From: an uncultured Clostridia bacterium | GTDB taxonomy: Bacteria; Bacillota; Clostridia; Oscillospirales; Acutalibacteraceae | Direction: 5' to 3' | Length of the DNA stretch: 64,000 nt | Assembly: GCA_945876745.1 (NCBI GenBank) | Contig: CAMCPL010000003.1 | Coordinates: 124,001 to 188,000, forward strand | Part shown: piece after piece, positions 41,846-50,966 of the stretch | Layout of the letters: each line of letters begins with the position of its first letter | How positions within the stretch are numbered: position 1 is the stretch's first letter | Notes under the pieces: model-generated | What the model was told of the DNA's origin: nothing | Databases searched by the model: none | What the model saw: only the letters and a program-made list of their open reading frames with translations | Program-made: the position numbers and the translations under genes

Positions 41846-43657
41846 TTATTCTACCGTTACAACCTTTGCAAGGTTTCTCGGCTTGTCAACGTCAAGTCCC
41901 TTGTCGCTTGAAACGTAGTACGCCAGAAGCTGCATTGCCGTAATTGACGGTATTGCCATAAAATCGTCCTTTAAGTCGGGAAGCTCAAAATCACACTCGG
42001 TATCCTTTGCAAGCGACTTTTTAATAAACTTAATAACGCTTGCACCTCGTGACTGAACCTCTCTGATATTCGATATTTGCTTGGACATAAGCTTATCCTG
42101 CGTAAGAAGTGCAATCACCGGCGTCTTTGCCGTAATAAGCGCAATAGTGCCGTGCTTAAGCTCGCCCGATGCAAACGCCTCCGAATGAATATAGCTTATT
42201 TCCTTTAGCTTGAGTGAAGCCTCAAGCAGGGTTGGATAATCAAGACCTCTGCCGATCATAAACGTGTGCTCGCTTGTCAAAAGTGAATTTGACAAATGAT
42301 GAATTTTGTCGCTTTGCTCAAGTATTTCCTTTACTGCAAGCGGCACTTTTTTAAGCTCGTTTATAAATTCACGGCATTCATCAACGCTCATTCTTCCTCT
42401 CAAATAAGCCATTTTTGCACAGATTAAGTAGAATACCGCAACCTGTGTCGTATACGCTTTAGTAGAAGCAACCGCAATCTCCGGACCTGCGTTTGTGTAA
42501 ATGACGTTTTCGCTTTCACGCGCGATTGTCGAGCCCTTGACGTTTACTATCGAAAGCGACCTTGCGCCACGCTTTCTTGCGTATTTGAGCGCTTCGAGAG
42601 TGTCGATTGTCTCGCCGCTTTGAGAAACGCATATAACGAGAGTTTTGTCGTTGATTATCGGCTCGTTGTACATATATTCGCTCGCCATTTGAACATTGAC
42701 GGGAACTGCGCAAAGCTTTTCAATAATGTGCTTTCCGATAAGCCCCGAATGCATTGCCGTGCCGCACGCAATAACGGTTATACTGTCGCAGTCGGTAAAT
42801 ATGCTGTCGTCAACACCGTCAATTCCGAAATCAGGCAAGCCGTCCTTGATTCTAAAGGATATCGTTTTTTCGATAACGTTTGGTTGCTCGTGAATTTCCT
42901 TTTCCATATAAAACGGAAATTCCTTTTTGCCTGAGTCGTTGATATCCCAGTCGAGCTTCATATAATCCGGTGTTACCTCGTTACCCGAAAAATCACTTAT
43001 TTCGATTTTGTCACCTGTGATTTTTGCAATGGTAAGCTCCGGAAGAACAAAGTAATCCTTGCTGTATTCGCCTATTGCAACAATATCCGAGGCGATGTAT
43101 GAGCCGTTTTCATTCTGACAGCAGACTATCGGGCTTACATTTCTGACTGCAAAAATCGTGTTTTCAATATCGTCGAACATAACGCCGAGCGCATAAGTGC
43201 CCTTGATTTCCTTAACTGCCTTTATTATAGCCTTTTCGGGGGATTTGCTCTTTGCATAGTAGGTGTCGATTAACGCCGAAACAATCTCGCTGTCCGTCTG
43301 GCTTTTGAGCTTATCCTCAATGCCGAGCTGATTTCTTATTGCCTCGTAGTTTTCGATAATGCCGTTGTGAACAAGAGTGACTGCGCCGAATTTGTGCGGG
43401 TGAGAGTTGCAGTCGCTGACCTCACCGTGAGTCGCCCAACGTGTATGACCGACGCCGGAGTTACCCTTAATGTCAGTGCATTTTTGGGCAAGTGCCTCAA
43501 CTCTGCCCTTGCATTTTGTTACAAGCACCTTGCTTTCGTTTTCGTTATGAACTGCAATTCCTGCGCTGTCGTAGCCTCTGTACTCAAGTGATTTAAGTCC
43601 TTTAAGCAGTATTCCTGTTGCGTTGCTGAAGCCTGTATATCCGATAATTCCACACAT
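41846..43657 (-). CDS. glmS: glutamine--fructose-6-phosphate aminotransferase (isomerizing) GlmS
   Basis: GlmS makes glucosamine-6-phosphate for peptidoglycan from fructose-6-phosphate and glutamine. The 603-residue protein begins with the catalytic N-terminal cysteine (MCGIIGYTG), followed by LEYRGYDSAGIAV. It has two SIS sugar-isomerase domains (VIACGTAMHSGLIGKHI, SQSGETIDTLEAL, GPEIAVASTKAYTTQ and GRGLDYPTLLEASLKLKEI) and ends DKPRNLAKVVTVE. The gene is preceded by a self-cleaving ribozyme, giving feedback control by its product. Confidence 0.98.
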   Translation of the reverse strand: MCGIIGYTGFSNATGILLKGLKSLEYRGYDSAGIAVHNENESKVLVTKCKGRVEALAQKCTDIKGNSGVGHTRWATHGEVSDCNSHPHKFGAVTLVHNGIIENYEAIRNQLGIEDKLKSQTDSEIVSALIDTYYAKSKSPEKAIIKAVKEIKGTYALGVMFDDIENTIFAVRNVSPIVCCQNENGSYIASDIVAIGEYSKDYFVLPELTIAKITGDKIEISDFSGNEVTPDYMKLDWDINDSGKKEFPFYMEKEIHEQPNVIEKTISFRIKDGLPDFGIDGVDDSIFTDCDSITVIACGTAMHSGLIGKHIIEKLCAVPVNVQMASEYMYNEPIINDKTLVICVSQSGETIDTLEALKYARKRGARSLSIVNVKGSTIARESENVIYTNAGPEIAVASTKAYTTQVAVFYLICAKMAYLRGRMSVDECREFINELKKVPLAVKEILEQSDKIHHLSNSLLTSEHTFMIGRGLDYPTLLEASLKLKEISYIHSEAFASGELKHGTIALITAKTPVIALLTQDKLMSKQISNIREVQSRGASVIKFIKKSLAKDTECDFELPDLKDDFMAIPSITAMQLLAYYVSSDKGLDVDKPRNLAKVVTVE

Positions 43658-43704
43658 AATGTATATTCCTCATTTCATTTTTTAGTTATGATAATTGAAA
43701 ATTA

Positions 43705-43860
43705 AGAGCTTTGCGAAAAAGAATTTGTTTAAGCATTACTGCTTATTTTTGCCTTTTTCTCACGCATCAAAGCATACGAAAGAGCATCCGCCGAAATTCG
43801 ATAACTCTTTACCTCGTCAGCCTTATAGGCTCAGGCGCTTACCGAGTTTTGCTCGGCATT
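43705..43860 (-). ncRNA. glmS ribozyme
   Basis: On the minus strand, about 20 bases of P1 stem (CGAGCAAAACTCG) precede the cleavage site A/GCGCC (between 43839 and 43838). The conserved core then follows: GGCTGACGAGGTAAAGAG, TTATCGAATTTCGGCGGATG and a downstream GAGAAAAAGGCAAAAAT segment. These match the glmS ribozyme, which cleaves itself when glucosamine-6-phosphate is bound. The coding start of glmS is about 50-200 bases downstream. The exact 3' boundary of P4 is approximate. Confidence 0.93.
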
Positions 43861-43939
43861 ACTATTATTTAATATATGTGCAGAATTATCACGCATATAG
43901 ACAATAAAAAGTATATTATTGTCATTTTTCAAGGTACAT

Positions 43940-43987
43940 ACCCAAATGGGTTAAGTTGTTTTTATCATAAAATTTTCAGTTTGTCAA
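43940..43987 (-). promoter_or_regulatory. candidate glmS promoter and palindrome
   Basis: On the minus strand, TTGACA (43987-43982) is followed after 17 bases by TAAAAA, just beyond the stop of the aminopeptidase gene. A perfect 12-bp palindrome ACCCAAATGGGT at 43940-43951 lies just downstream. The remaining upstream gap is AT-rich with no ORF. The -10 is weak. Confidence 0.4.
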
Positions 43988-43991
43988 CAAA

Positions 43992-45071
43992 TTAGAGAAT
44001 AATTAATGATTTTGTTACATTGCTTAAATTTTCACGACCTCTCGGCGAAAGATAACAAACGTCCTCAATTCTTATGCCGTATTTGTCGGGAATGTAAATA
44101 CCCGGTTCAATCGAGGTAACGTTTCCTACTTCGTAGGTGTCCTTGCTTTTCGGAGAAGCGTTGAAGCCCTCGTGAATTTCAAGCCCAACGCCGTGACCTA
44201 ATCCGTGACGAAAATACTGCGCCTTACCCTCTCTGTCAAGAACATCATATGCCGCCTTGTATACATCGGCACATTTTACGCCGGCGTTTAACGCCTTTAT
44301 TCCTGCAAGCTGTGCATTCAGTACAAGCTCGTAATCCTGCTTCATCTCCTCGCTTGCGCTTCCTACTGCAACCGTTCTTGTCATATCCGAGTGGTAGCCC
44401 TTGTATGTTGCGCCGAAATCAAACAGTACAAAATCACCGTCTTTTATTTTTCTGTCGGACGGTACACCGTGGGGCATAGAGGTGTGCGACCCTGTAAGCA
44501 GTATAGTATCAAAGCTGACGCCGTCCGAGCCGTTGAGTGCCATAAGATAGTCGAAATACGCCGCAAGCTCCTTTTCGGTTTTTCCCGCCTTTACGTGATT
44601 TAGAAGCTCCAAAAACGATTTTTCCGCAATTTGATTTGCCTTTTTCATCATTACTATTTCATCGGGCGTTTTTCTGTTTCTCTCTCTCATAAGCATATCG
44701 TCAAGGCTCATAATAACACAGTCCTCACACGCTTTCTTTATCGAATTGTATGCGCAAAGAGAAATTGTGTTGTTTTCTATTACAATACACTCAGCGTTAT
44801 TTTCGCCTATAAGCTGTGAAAGGTGCGAAAAAATGCTCTGACTTATTTCAATTACCTCAAGACCGCTTTCCTTTGAATGTGCAAGCGCCTGTTCGGTGTA
44901 TCTGCTATCTACAAGATGATATGCCCTTGAATTTGCAAAAATAACTACCATACCCTCGCTCGGAGAGAAGCCGCAAACGTAGTGCATATTTGCCTCGTTC
45001 ATAAGGATAAGAGCGTCGGCTCCCTTTTTTTCGAGTATCTTTACGCATTTTTCAATGTTGAGGTTAATCAT
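43992..45071 (-). CDS. M24-family Xaa-Pro aminopeptidase/dipeptidase
   Basis: A 359-residue metallopeptidase removing residues next to proline. The pita-bread fold shows the five metal ligands: Asp in FVLFDFGATY, Asp in HSDMTRTVAVG, His in GLGHGVGLEIHE, Glu in SIEPGIYIP and Glu in GIRIEDVCYL. The N-terminal creatinase-like domain (about residues 1-125) supports PepP/YqhT-type rather than methionine aminopeptidase. It is a single gene, divergent from GH51. Confidence 0.93.
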   Translation of the reverse strand: MINLNIEKCVKILEKKGADALILMNEANMHYVCGFSPSEGMVVIFANSRAYHLVDSRYTEQALAHSKESGLEVIEISQSIFSHLSQLIGENNAECIVIENNTISLCAYNSIKKACEDCVIMSLDDMLMRERNRKTPDEIVMMKKANQIAEKSFLELLNHVKAGKTEKELAAYFDYLMALNGSDGVSFDTILLTGSHTSMPHGVPSDRKIKDGDFVLFDFGATYKGYHSDMTRTVAVGSASEEMKQDYELVLNAQLAGIKALNAGVKCADVYKAAYDVLDREGKAQYFRHGLGHGVGLEIHEGFNASPKSKDTYEVGNVTSIEPGIYIPDKYGIRIEDVCYLSPRGRENLSNVTKSLIIL

Positions 45072-45128
45072 TTATATGTCGCTCCTTAAAACAAAATTTG
45101 CTTTTATTATAAATTGTAAATTATTTTA

Positions 45129-45180
45129 TGTCAATTTATTGACATTATTTTTCCGTTATGATAATTTAGTAATGTCAAAT
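45129..45180 (+). promoter_or_regulatory. promoter and TGTCAAT operator of the GH51 operon
   Basis: TTGACA (45139-45144), 17 bases, TAATTT (45162-45167). The -35 lies in the right half of a perfect palindrome TGTCAATTTATTGACA-type (45129-45144, two-base centre). A third half-site TGTCAAAT sits at 45173-45180 beyond the -10. This is a plausible repressor site for an unlinked sugar regulator. Confidence 0.6.
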
Positions 45181-45206
45181 TTTATGAGATACATCGGAGG
45201 TACAGT

Positions 45207-46694
45207 ATGGAAAAATATCTCATTAACCCAAACGAAAAAATTGCGAAAATAAACAAGGACATCTACGGCAACTTTTCCGAGCATCTCGGCAGATGCGTTT
45301 ATGAGGGACTTTATGTCGGCGAGGACTCAAAAATCCCGAATAAAAACGGAATGAGATGCGACGTTGTTGAAGCGCTTAAGGAAATGGGACTTCCCGTTTT
45401 GCGTTGGCCGGGCGGTTGCTTTGCCGACGAATATCATTGGAAGGACGGTATCGGCGACAAGTCGAAGCGCAAGAAGATGATTAATACTCATTGGGGCGGC
45501 GTTGTCGAGGATAATTCTTTCGGAACAAATGAGTTTTTCGAACTTTGTGAGCAGCTTGGCTGTGACGCTTACGTAAACGGTAACGTCGGTTCGGGTACTG
45601 TTCAGGAAATGAGCGAATGGGTTGAATATATGACCTTCGACGGAGTATCTCCCATGGCAGAGCTTCGTAAGTCAAACGGTAGGGAAAAGCCCTTCGATTT
45701 GACATATTTCGGCGTAGGTAACGAAAGCTGGGGTTGCGGCGGAAATATGCACCCTGAATACTATGCCGACCTTTACAGAAGATACAATACATACTGCCGT
45801 GATTATATGGGCAATAAGCATATCAAGAGAATTGCTTGCGGTCCAAATGCAAAGGACTATAACTGGACAAAAAAGGTTATGGAAAAGGTTGGCGGACAGG
45901 CTGACGGTATCTCGCTTCATTACTATACGCTTCCGACAGGCGACTGGGGTCATAAGGGCTCCGCTACCGAGTTCGACAAGGATGAATATAACTCAACCAT
46001 TAGTCGTGCATACTTTATGAAGGAGCTTGTTGAAAATCACCTCGCAGTTATGCAAAGCGTAAATCCTCATTGCCATACAAAGCTAATAATCGACGAGTGG
46101 GGAACATGGTATGATGTTGAGCCGGGCACAAATCCTGGATTTTTGTATCAGCAAAATACAATGCGTGATGCAATAGTTGCCGGCTTGACGCTCAATATTT
46201 TCAATAAGCACGCCGACAGAATTATGATGGCAAATATTGCACAGACCGTAAATGTTCTTCAGTCCGTAATTCTTACAGACGGCGAGAAGATGGTAAAAAC
46301 TCCGACCTACTATGTCTTCAAGATGTATAAGGAGCATCAGGAGAATACTCTTGTCGGCTCATATATTACGACCGAGAAGATTCATTCAAAGAACGATAAT
46401 GGCAACTTCCCACAGCTCGTCGAGTCTGCAAGCGTTGATGAAAACGGTGTTATTTACTCAACTGTTACTAATACATCTTCAACAAAGTCTGCGAAGATTA
46501 AGTGCCAGATTGCCGATACAAAAGTTGAAAGCATTACCGCCGAAATCATTACAGGCGAATGTCACGAAAAGAATGACTTTGACTGCGAGGAAAATGTAAA
46601 TATCAAGGAGTTTACAGGCTTCAGAAAGCTTAAGGACGGCTTTGTTGCCGATATTCCTGCGTGCTCGGTTGTTAAATTTGTAATCAATAAGTAA
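45207..46694 (+). CDS. GH51 alpha-L-arabinofuranosidase
   Basis: A 495-residue cytoplasmic enzyme that removes arabinofuranose from arabinoxylan or arabinan oligosaccharides. It opens with [20 protein letters not shown], and [20 protein letters not shown] follows. The catalytic acid/base Glu is in [14 protein letters not shown] near residue 174 and the nucleophile Glu in [11 protein letters not shown] near residue 296. The C-terminal beta-sandwich domain is complete. Start ATG follows a CGGAGG site. It overlaps the next gene by one base. Confidence 0.96.
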   Translation: MEKYLINPNEKIAKINKDIYGNFSEHLGRCVYEGLYVGEDSKIPNKNGMRCDVVEALKEMGLPVLRWPGGCFADEYHWKDGIGDKSKRKKMINTHWGGVVEDNSFGTNEFFELCEQLGCDAYVNGNVGSGTVQEMSEWVEYMTFDGVSPMAELRKSNGREKPFDLTYFGVGNESWGCGGNMHPEYYADLYRRYNTYCRDYMGNKHIKRIACGPNAKDYNWTKKVMEKVGGQADGISLHYYTLPTGDWGHKGSATEFDKDEYNSTISRAYFMKELVENHLAVMQSVNPHCHTKLIIDEWGTWYDVEPGTNPGFLYQQNTMRDAIVAGLTLNIFNKHADRIMMANIAQTVNVLQSVILTDGEKMVKTPTYYVFKMYKEHQENTLVGSYITTEKIHSKNDNGNFPQLVESASVDENGVIYSTVTNTSSTKSAKIKCQIADTKVESITAEIITGECHEKNDFDCEENVNIKEFTGFRKLKDGFVADIPACSVVKFVINK

Positions 46695-46948
46695 TGAAAA
46701 CCAATTGTAAAAAATGCCTCTTGTACGAAGCAGGTGAAATGGTAACGTATGACGAGATTATGAAATACGTTGCCACTCTTGACAAAGACGATACGGTGAG
46801 CGAGTGCGAATACGAGCGCCGTATCGCATTTTGTAAGCAATGCGACTTTCTCATTTCCGGTATGTGCCGAAAATGCGGTTGCTTCGTCGAGGTCAGAGCA
46901 AGACTGAAAAATAAGGATTGCCCGAATGTTGACAATCCTATGTGGTGA
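46694..46948 (+). CDS. small Cys-rich protein (DUF6171-like)
   Basis: An 84-residue protein with seven cysteines, mostly in pairs: CKKC at the start, CKQC near residue 47, and CRKCGC near 58. It also ends in KDCPNVDNPMW. The pattern suggests a zinc-binding or iron-sulfur fold of the small DUF6171 type. Function is unknown. It is translationally coupled to the GH51 gene (TAATG) and followed eight bases later by the dUTPase gene. Confidence 0.75.
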   Translation: MKTNCKKCLLYEAGEMVTYDEIMKYVATLDKDDTVSECEYERRIAFCKQCDFLISGMCRKCGCFVEVRARLKNKDCPNVDNPMW

Positions 46949-46956
46949 GGTAGAAT

Positions 46957-47469
46957 ATGCAAAGAATTGCACAGTTTGAAAAGGTTAGCTTTGAGCAGTT
47001 TGAAAAGGATTGGCTCAAATGCTTTCCCGATACTACGAATGTAAAAGAAATATACGACAACATAAAGCTGCCGTTTAGGGCAACCTCAGGATCGGCAGGC
47101 TACGACTTTTTTGCTCCGAGTGACGTTACCTTTGAAAAGGGCAGGAGCGTTCTTATCCCGACAGGTATCCGTTCAAAAATCAATGACGGCTGGGTACTGA
47201 GCATTTTTCCGCGCTCCGGTCTCGGCTTTAAGCACAGAATAGGGCTTGATAATACCGTCGGAATAATAGACTCAGATTACTACAATTCCTCAAACGAGGG
47301 ACATATTATGATAAAGCTGTCGTGTACCGCTCATGACGACGGTCACAGCGTTTGCGTAAATGCAGGAGACGGCTTTGCACAGGGTATTTTTACTCAGTTC
47401 GGAATAACTGTTGACGATTCTGCCGACGGCGTACGTGACGGCGGCTTTGGCTCAACGACCTCAAAATAA
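46957..47469 (+). CDS. dut: deoxyuridine 5'-triphosphate nucleotidohydrolase (dUTPase)
   Basis: A 170-residue trimeric-type dUTPase, hydrolysing dUTP to dUMP and PPi. The five motifs are visible: ATSGSAGYDFFAP, the SIFPRSGLGFKH motif II, GLDNTVGIIDSDY motif III, NAGDGFAQGIFTQF motif IV, and the glycine-rich RDGGFGSTTSK end (motif V). About 40 residues precede the first motif, longer than in minimal dUTPases. Gene context with GH51 and Trk genes is not functionally obvious. Confidence 0.92.
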   Translation: MQRIAQFEKVSFEQFEKDWLKCFPDTTNVKEIYDNIKLPFRATSGSAGYDFFAPSDVTFEKGRSVLIPTGIRSKINDGWVLSIFPRSGLGFKHRIGLDNTVGIIDSDYYNSSNEGHIMIKLSCTAHDDGHSVCVNAGDGFAQGIFTQFGITVDDSADGVRDGGFGSTTSK

Positions 47470-47492
47470 CTGACGAAAAGGTGGGCTGATTT

Positions 47493-48896
47493 ATGCTCTT
47501 TTCAAAGAAAAATATTACCGATAAGCTCAATATGAAATCGGGACTTAATATAATCATTGTCGGTTGCGGAACTGTCGGCAGAACGCTCGTTGAACAGCTT
47601 TCAAAGGAAAATCACGACATAACCGTTATTGATACGGGAAGTGAACGAATTGCCGATATAACAAATCAATTTGACGTTTTGGGTATAGTCGGTAACGGCG
47701 CTTCGTTTAACGTTCAGCGTGAGGCGGGAATTAAGGATGCGGATTTGATTATTGCCGTAACGGATTCGGACGAGCTTAATTTGCTTTGCTGCACCGTTGC
47801 CTCCCGTGTTACCGACTGCGCCGCTATTGCAAAGGTATCCAAGCCGGCTTATTCCCACGAGCTTGATTACATTAAGGAAAAGCTCGGTCTTGCTATGATT
47901 ATTAATCCCGAATACGAGGCGGCAAGGGAAATGAGCAGGGTTTTGTGCCTGCCTACCGCACTTGAGGTTACCTCATTTGCCCACGGCAAGGCGGAACTTG
48001 TGAAAATCCGTATACCAAAAGGCAATACCCTTGATTCAAAAACGGTAAAGCAAATGGGCGCCGTAACCGACAGCGTGCTTATCTGCGCCGTTGAAAGGAA
48101 TAATAATATCTATATTCCGAGCGGTGATTTTGAGCTTAAAAGCGGCGATGTAATTTCCTTTGTCGCTCCGTCAAAGAGGGTAGGGGAGTTTTTGAAGCGT
48201 ATCGGATTTAAGTCGAATAAGGTAAGCAACGCAATGATTATCGGCGGAAACGACGCAGGCTTCTATCTTGCAAAAATGCTTACGTCAAACGGTATAAGCG
48301 TAAAACTTATCGAAAAGGACAAGACTCGCTGTGAGGAGCTTTCCGCCGCTATACCGAAGGCAGTTATTATAAACGGAAACGGTACCGACGAGGATTTGCT
48401 TATCGAAGAGGGACTTTTGACCTGCGAGGCGTTTGTGCCGATTACAAGCTCGGATGAGGAAAACATCCTGCTTGCGCTTAATGCAAAGCAAAATTCAGAC
48501 GCAAAGCTCGTAACAAAGATAAACCGTATCGCATTTAAGCAGGCAATAAATAACCTTGATTTAGGCTCTGTCGTTTATCCGAGATATATAACCTCGGAAG
48601 CAATTATCGCTTATGTAAGAGCGAAAAAAGCGTCGATGGGCAGTAACGTAGAAACGCTTTATCATATGTTCGATAATAGGGTTGAAGCGGTTGAATTTAA
48701 GGTTGATAAGCCGTCAAGGGTTACCAACGTTCCTTTGAGTGAGCTTAAGCTGAAAAGTGACCTTTTGATTTGCTTCATTTCACGCAGAGGAAAAATCATT
48801 ATACCGTCGGGTCAGGATTGCATTTTACCGGGCGATAATGTAATGATTGTATCAACTCATACCGGCTTTAACGATATCAGTAATATATTAGCATAG
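47493..48896 (+). CDS. trkA: Trk potassium uptake regulatory subunit TrkA
   Basis: TrkA is the peripheral, nucleotide-binding regulator of the TrkH potassium channel. The 467-residue protein has two RCK units. The first Rossmann fold is NIIIVGCGTVGRTLVEQLSK, with VIDTG and IVGNGASF following. The second is AMIIGGNDAGFYLAKMLTSN. TrkA-C domains lie near residues 160-230 and 380-467. It has an 18-residue N-terminal extension before the usual start, and the ATG follows an AAGGTGGG site. It is adjacent to trkH. Confidence 0.95.
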   Translation: MLFSKKNITDKLNMKSGLNIIIVGCGTVGRTLVEQLSKENHDITVIDTGSERIADITNQFDVLGIVGNGASFNVQREAGIKDADLIIAVTDSDELNLLCCTVASRVTDCAAIAKVSKPAYSHELDYIKEKLGLAMIINPEYEAAREMSRVLCLPTALEVTSFAHGKAELVKIRIPKGNTLDSKTVKQMGAVTDSVLICAVERNNNIYIPSGDFELKSGDVISFVAPSKRVGEFLKRIGFKSNKVSNAMIIGGNDAGFYLAKMLTSNGISVKLIEKDKTRCEELSAAIPKAVIINGNGTDEDLLIEEGLLTCEAFVPITSSDEENILLALNAKQNSDAKLVTKINRIAFKQAINNLDLGSVVYPRYITSEAIIAYVRAKKASMGSNVETLYHMFDNRVEAVEFKVDKPSRVTNVPLSELKLKSDLLICFISRRGKIIIPSGQDCILPGDNVMIVSTHTGFNDISNILA

Positions 48897-48904
48897 GTAA
48901 GTAT

Positions 48905-50383
48905 ATGAACGGTTCTATTATCAGAAAAATTTTAGGATATGTTTTGCTTTTGGAGGGAGTGCTGTTGCTTCTTCCATGTCTTGTTGCGCTTTACTATGGA
49001 GAAAAGCAGGGAATAACCTATCTTATCTGTGCAGGTGCTACCTTGCTTTTGGGTTTGATTGTCGGATTAAAAAAAGCGAAAAACACCGTATTTTACCTTA
49101 AAGAGGGCTGTGTTGCAACTGCGCTTAGCTGGATAGTCCTGTCAGTTTTCGGCGCTCTGCCGTTTTATCTTACAGGCGAAATACCGAGTATAACAGATGC
49201 TTTGTTTGAAACGATTTCAGGCTTTACGACGACAGGCGCAAGTATTTTGAACGATGTTGAGGCTCTGTCAAGAACGTCGCTTTTTTGGCGTAGCTTTACC
49301 CACTGGATAGGCGGTATGGGCGTTCTCGTCTTTATACTTGCCGTTATCCAAATGACGGGCGGCTCAAACATTAATCTTATGAAAGCCGAAAGCCCCGGAC
49401 CGTCTGTCGGAAAGCTCGTTCCGAAAATGAAGCATACTGCAAGAATACTTTACGGTATATACTTTGCTCTTACAATCTTGGAAATATTTTTTCTTCTTCT
49501 GGGCGATATGCCGTTTTTTGACGCCGTAACAACCTCGTTCGGCACGGCAGGTACGGGCGGCTTCGGTATAAAAAACGACTCCATCGGAGGATATTCAATT
49601 TATATTCAATGGGTTGTTACCGTGTTTATGATGCTTTTCGGAATTAATTTCAATTTCTACTATTTTCTCATTTTCCGTCAGTATAAAAATGCTTTCAAAA
49701 TGGAAGAGGTTCGCAGCTTTTTGCTTATTGTTTTGAGTGCTGTTGCAATAATCACTATTGATGTTGCAAGGCTTTATGACAGCATAGGAGAAGCTGTTAC
49801 AAAAACTGCGTTTCAGGTTGTTTCGATTATTACGACAACAGGCTTTTCAACTGCCGATTTCAATAACTGGGCTTCTGCTTCAAAGACAGTTCTCGTAATT
49901 CTTATGTTTATCGGTGCGTGTGCAGGAAGCACAGGCGGCGGTATTAAGGTTTCGCGTTTCTTGATTGTAGTAAAAACCATAAAAAAAGAAATTCATTCAT
50001 ATCTCCACCCTAAAAGTATTCGCAAAATTACTCTCGACGGCAAGCCGGTTGAGCATAATACTATAAGGGCAACTAACGTTTATTTTATAACATTTATTGT
50101 AGTGTTTGTTTTCAGTCTGCTGCTTGTTTCTATCGAGGACTATGACCTTACTACGAATTTCACGGCAGTTGCCGCAACAATAAACAATATCGGTCCGGGT
50201 CTTGAGCTTGTAGGACCTACTCAAAATTTCAGCGGCTTTTCAAATTTGTCGAAATTCGTCTTGATGTTCGATATGCTTGCAGGAAGACTTGAACTTTTCC
50301 CGATGCTTCTGTTGTTCAATCCTCATCTGTGGGGCGAGGTTTTCCAAAAGAATACACGCAGAAATATGAGAAATCCCGAATAA
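48905..50383 (+). CDS. trkH: Trk potassium uptake channel subunit TrkH
   Basis: A 492-residue membrane protein forming the potassium pathway. It contains four pore-loop-like repeats: ETISGFTTTGASIL, TSFGTAGTGGFGI, SIITTTGFSTADFNNW and TINNIGPGLELVG. FGINFNFYYFLIF and GACAGSTGGGIKVSR also fit TrkH. It follows trkA by eight bases and ends at a strong terminator. Confidence 0.96.
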   Translation: MNGSIIRKILGYVLLLEGVLLLLPCLVALYYGEKQGITYLICAGATLLLGLIVGLKKAKNTVFYLKEGCVATALSWIVLSVFGALPFYLTGEIPSITDALFETISGFTTTGASILNDVEALSRTSLFWRSFTHWIGGMGVLVFILAVIQMTGGSNINLMKAESPGPSVGKLVPKMKHTARILYGIYFALTILEIFFLLLGDMPFFDAVTTSFGTAGTGGFGIKNDSIGGYSIYIQWVVTVFMMLFGINFNFYYFLIFRQYKNAFKMEEVRSFLLIVLSAVAIITIDVARLYDSIGEAVTKTAFQVVSIITTTGFSTADFNNWASASKTVLVILMFIGACAGSTGGGIKVSRFLIVVKTIKKEIHSYLHPKSIRKITLDGKPVEHNTIRATNVYFITFIVVFVFSLLLVSIEDYDLTTNFTAVAATINNIGPGLELVGPTQNFSGFSNLSKFVLMFDMLAGRLELFPMLLLFNPHLWGEVFQKNTRRNMRNPE

Positions 50384-50390
50384 ACATAAA

Positions 50391-50424
50391 AACAACGCTC
50401 CTTTTAACGAGGGAGCGTTGTTTC
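50391..50424 (+). terminator. terminator after trkH
   Basis: AACAACGCTCC (50391-50401) pairs with GGAGCGTTGTT (50412-50422), followed by T. Perfect 11-bp stem, ten-base loop. Confidence 0.82.
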
Positions 50425-50434
50425 GACTAATTAA

Positions 50435-50540
50435 GGCTCCCTTGTTAAAGGGAGCTGTCACGAAGTGACTGAGGGATTCAAGAATTATTCATATTGACGA
50501 AGTCAATGCTTCATTTTTCATACACCGTAAGGCGTGCCTC
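50435..50540 (+). repeat. two-hairpin repeat (subtype A) followed by spaced palindromes
   Basis: 50435-50479 is a complete subtype A unit (CTCCCTTGTTAAAGGGAG, then GTCACGAAGTGAC, then GAGGGATTC). It is followed by palindromes ATTGACGAAGTCAAT and ACACCGTAAGGCGTG separated by GCTTCATTTTTCAT. This is the same design as the arrays at 57237-57315 and 57666-57767. Confidence 0.75.
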
Positions 50541-50546
50541 ATTTTC

Positions 50547-50831
50547 TTACGCCGCTAACGAATAGTATTCCTCCTGCGCCTGCTTTCTTTTCTCAATTCT
50601 TTTGTATTGGCGCGCCTTTTCCTTTTTTGCCTTCTCTTCTTTTCTGTCTGTCACGATTATAAAAACCGCACCGATAAAAAGATATATTCCGAGCTCAACT
50701 GCAAATATAATTCCTGCACTCAGCGAGCTTGCAGAAGATACAAGGTTAAAGGGAACGGCAATTGCAAAATAGCCTACTGCAAGTGTAACGAATGAAATTA
50801 ATAACCATTTGATAATTTTCTTGATATTCAT
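50547..50831 (-). CDS. small membrane protein, unknown
   Basis: 94 residues with two transmembrane helices (IKWLLISFVTLAVGYFAIAV and AGIIFAVELGIYLFIGAVFI) and a very basic, Lys/Glu/Arg-rich cytoplasmic tail (EEKAKKEKARQYKRIEKRKQ). A GGAG site precedes the ATG. No family is recognised. It is divergent from nothing obvious and convergent with trkH. Confidence 0.65.
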   Translation of the reverse strand: MNIKKIIKWLLISFVTLAVGYFAIAVPFNLVSSASSLSAGIIFAVELGIYLFIGAVFIIVTDRKEEKAKKEKARQYKRIEKRKQAQEEYYSLAA

Positions 50832-50966
50832 ACTTAAAATCTCCTTTGAATTTTTCTGTGCAAATGTTCAAATTTTGCTTACATTTGCATTGTAGCTCAA
50901 AGAAAATCAAATATCAATACCTCTCGCCGTTATGGTACAAAAAACTGTACCACTAATTCAAATGTT

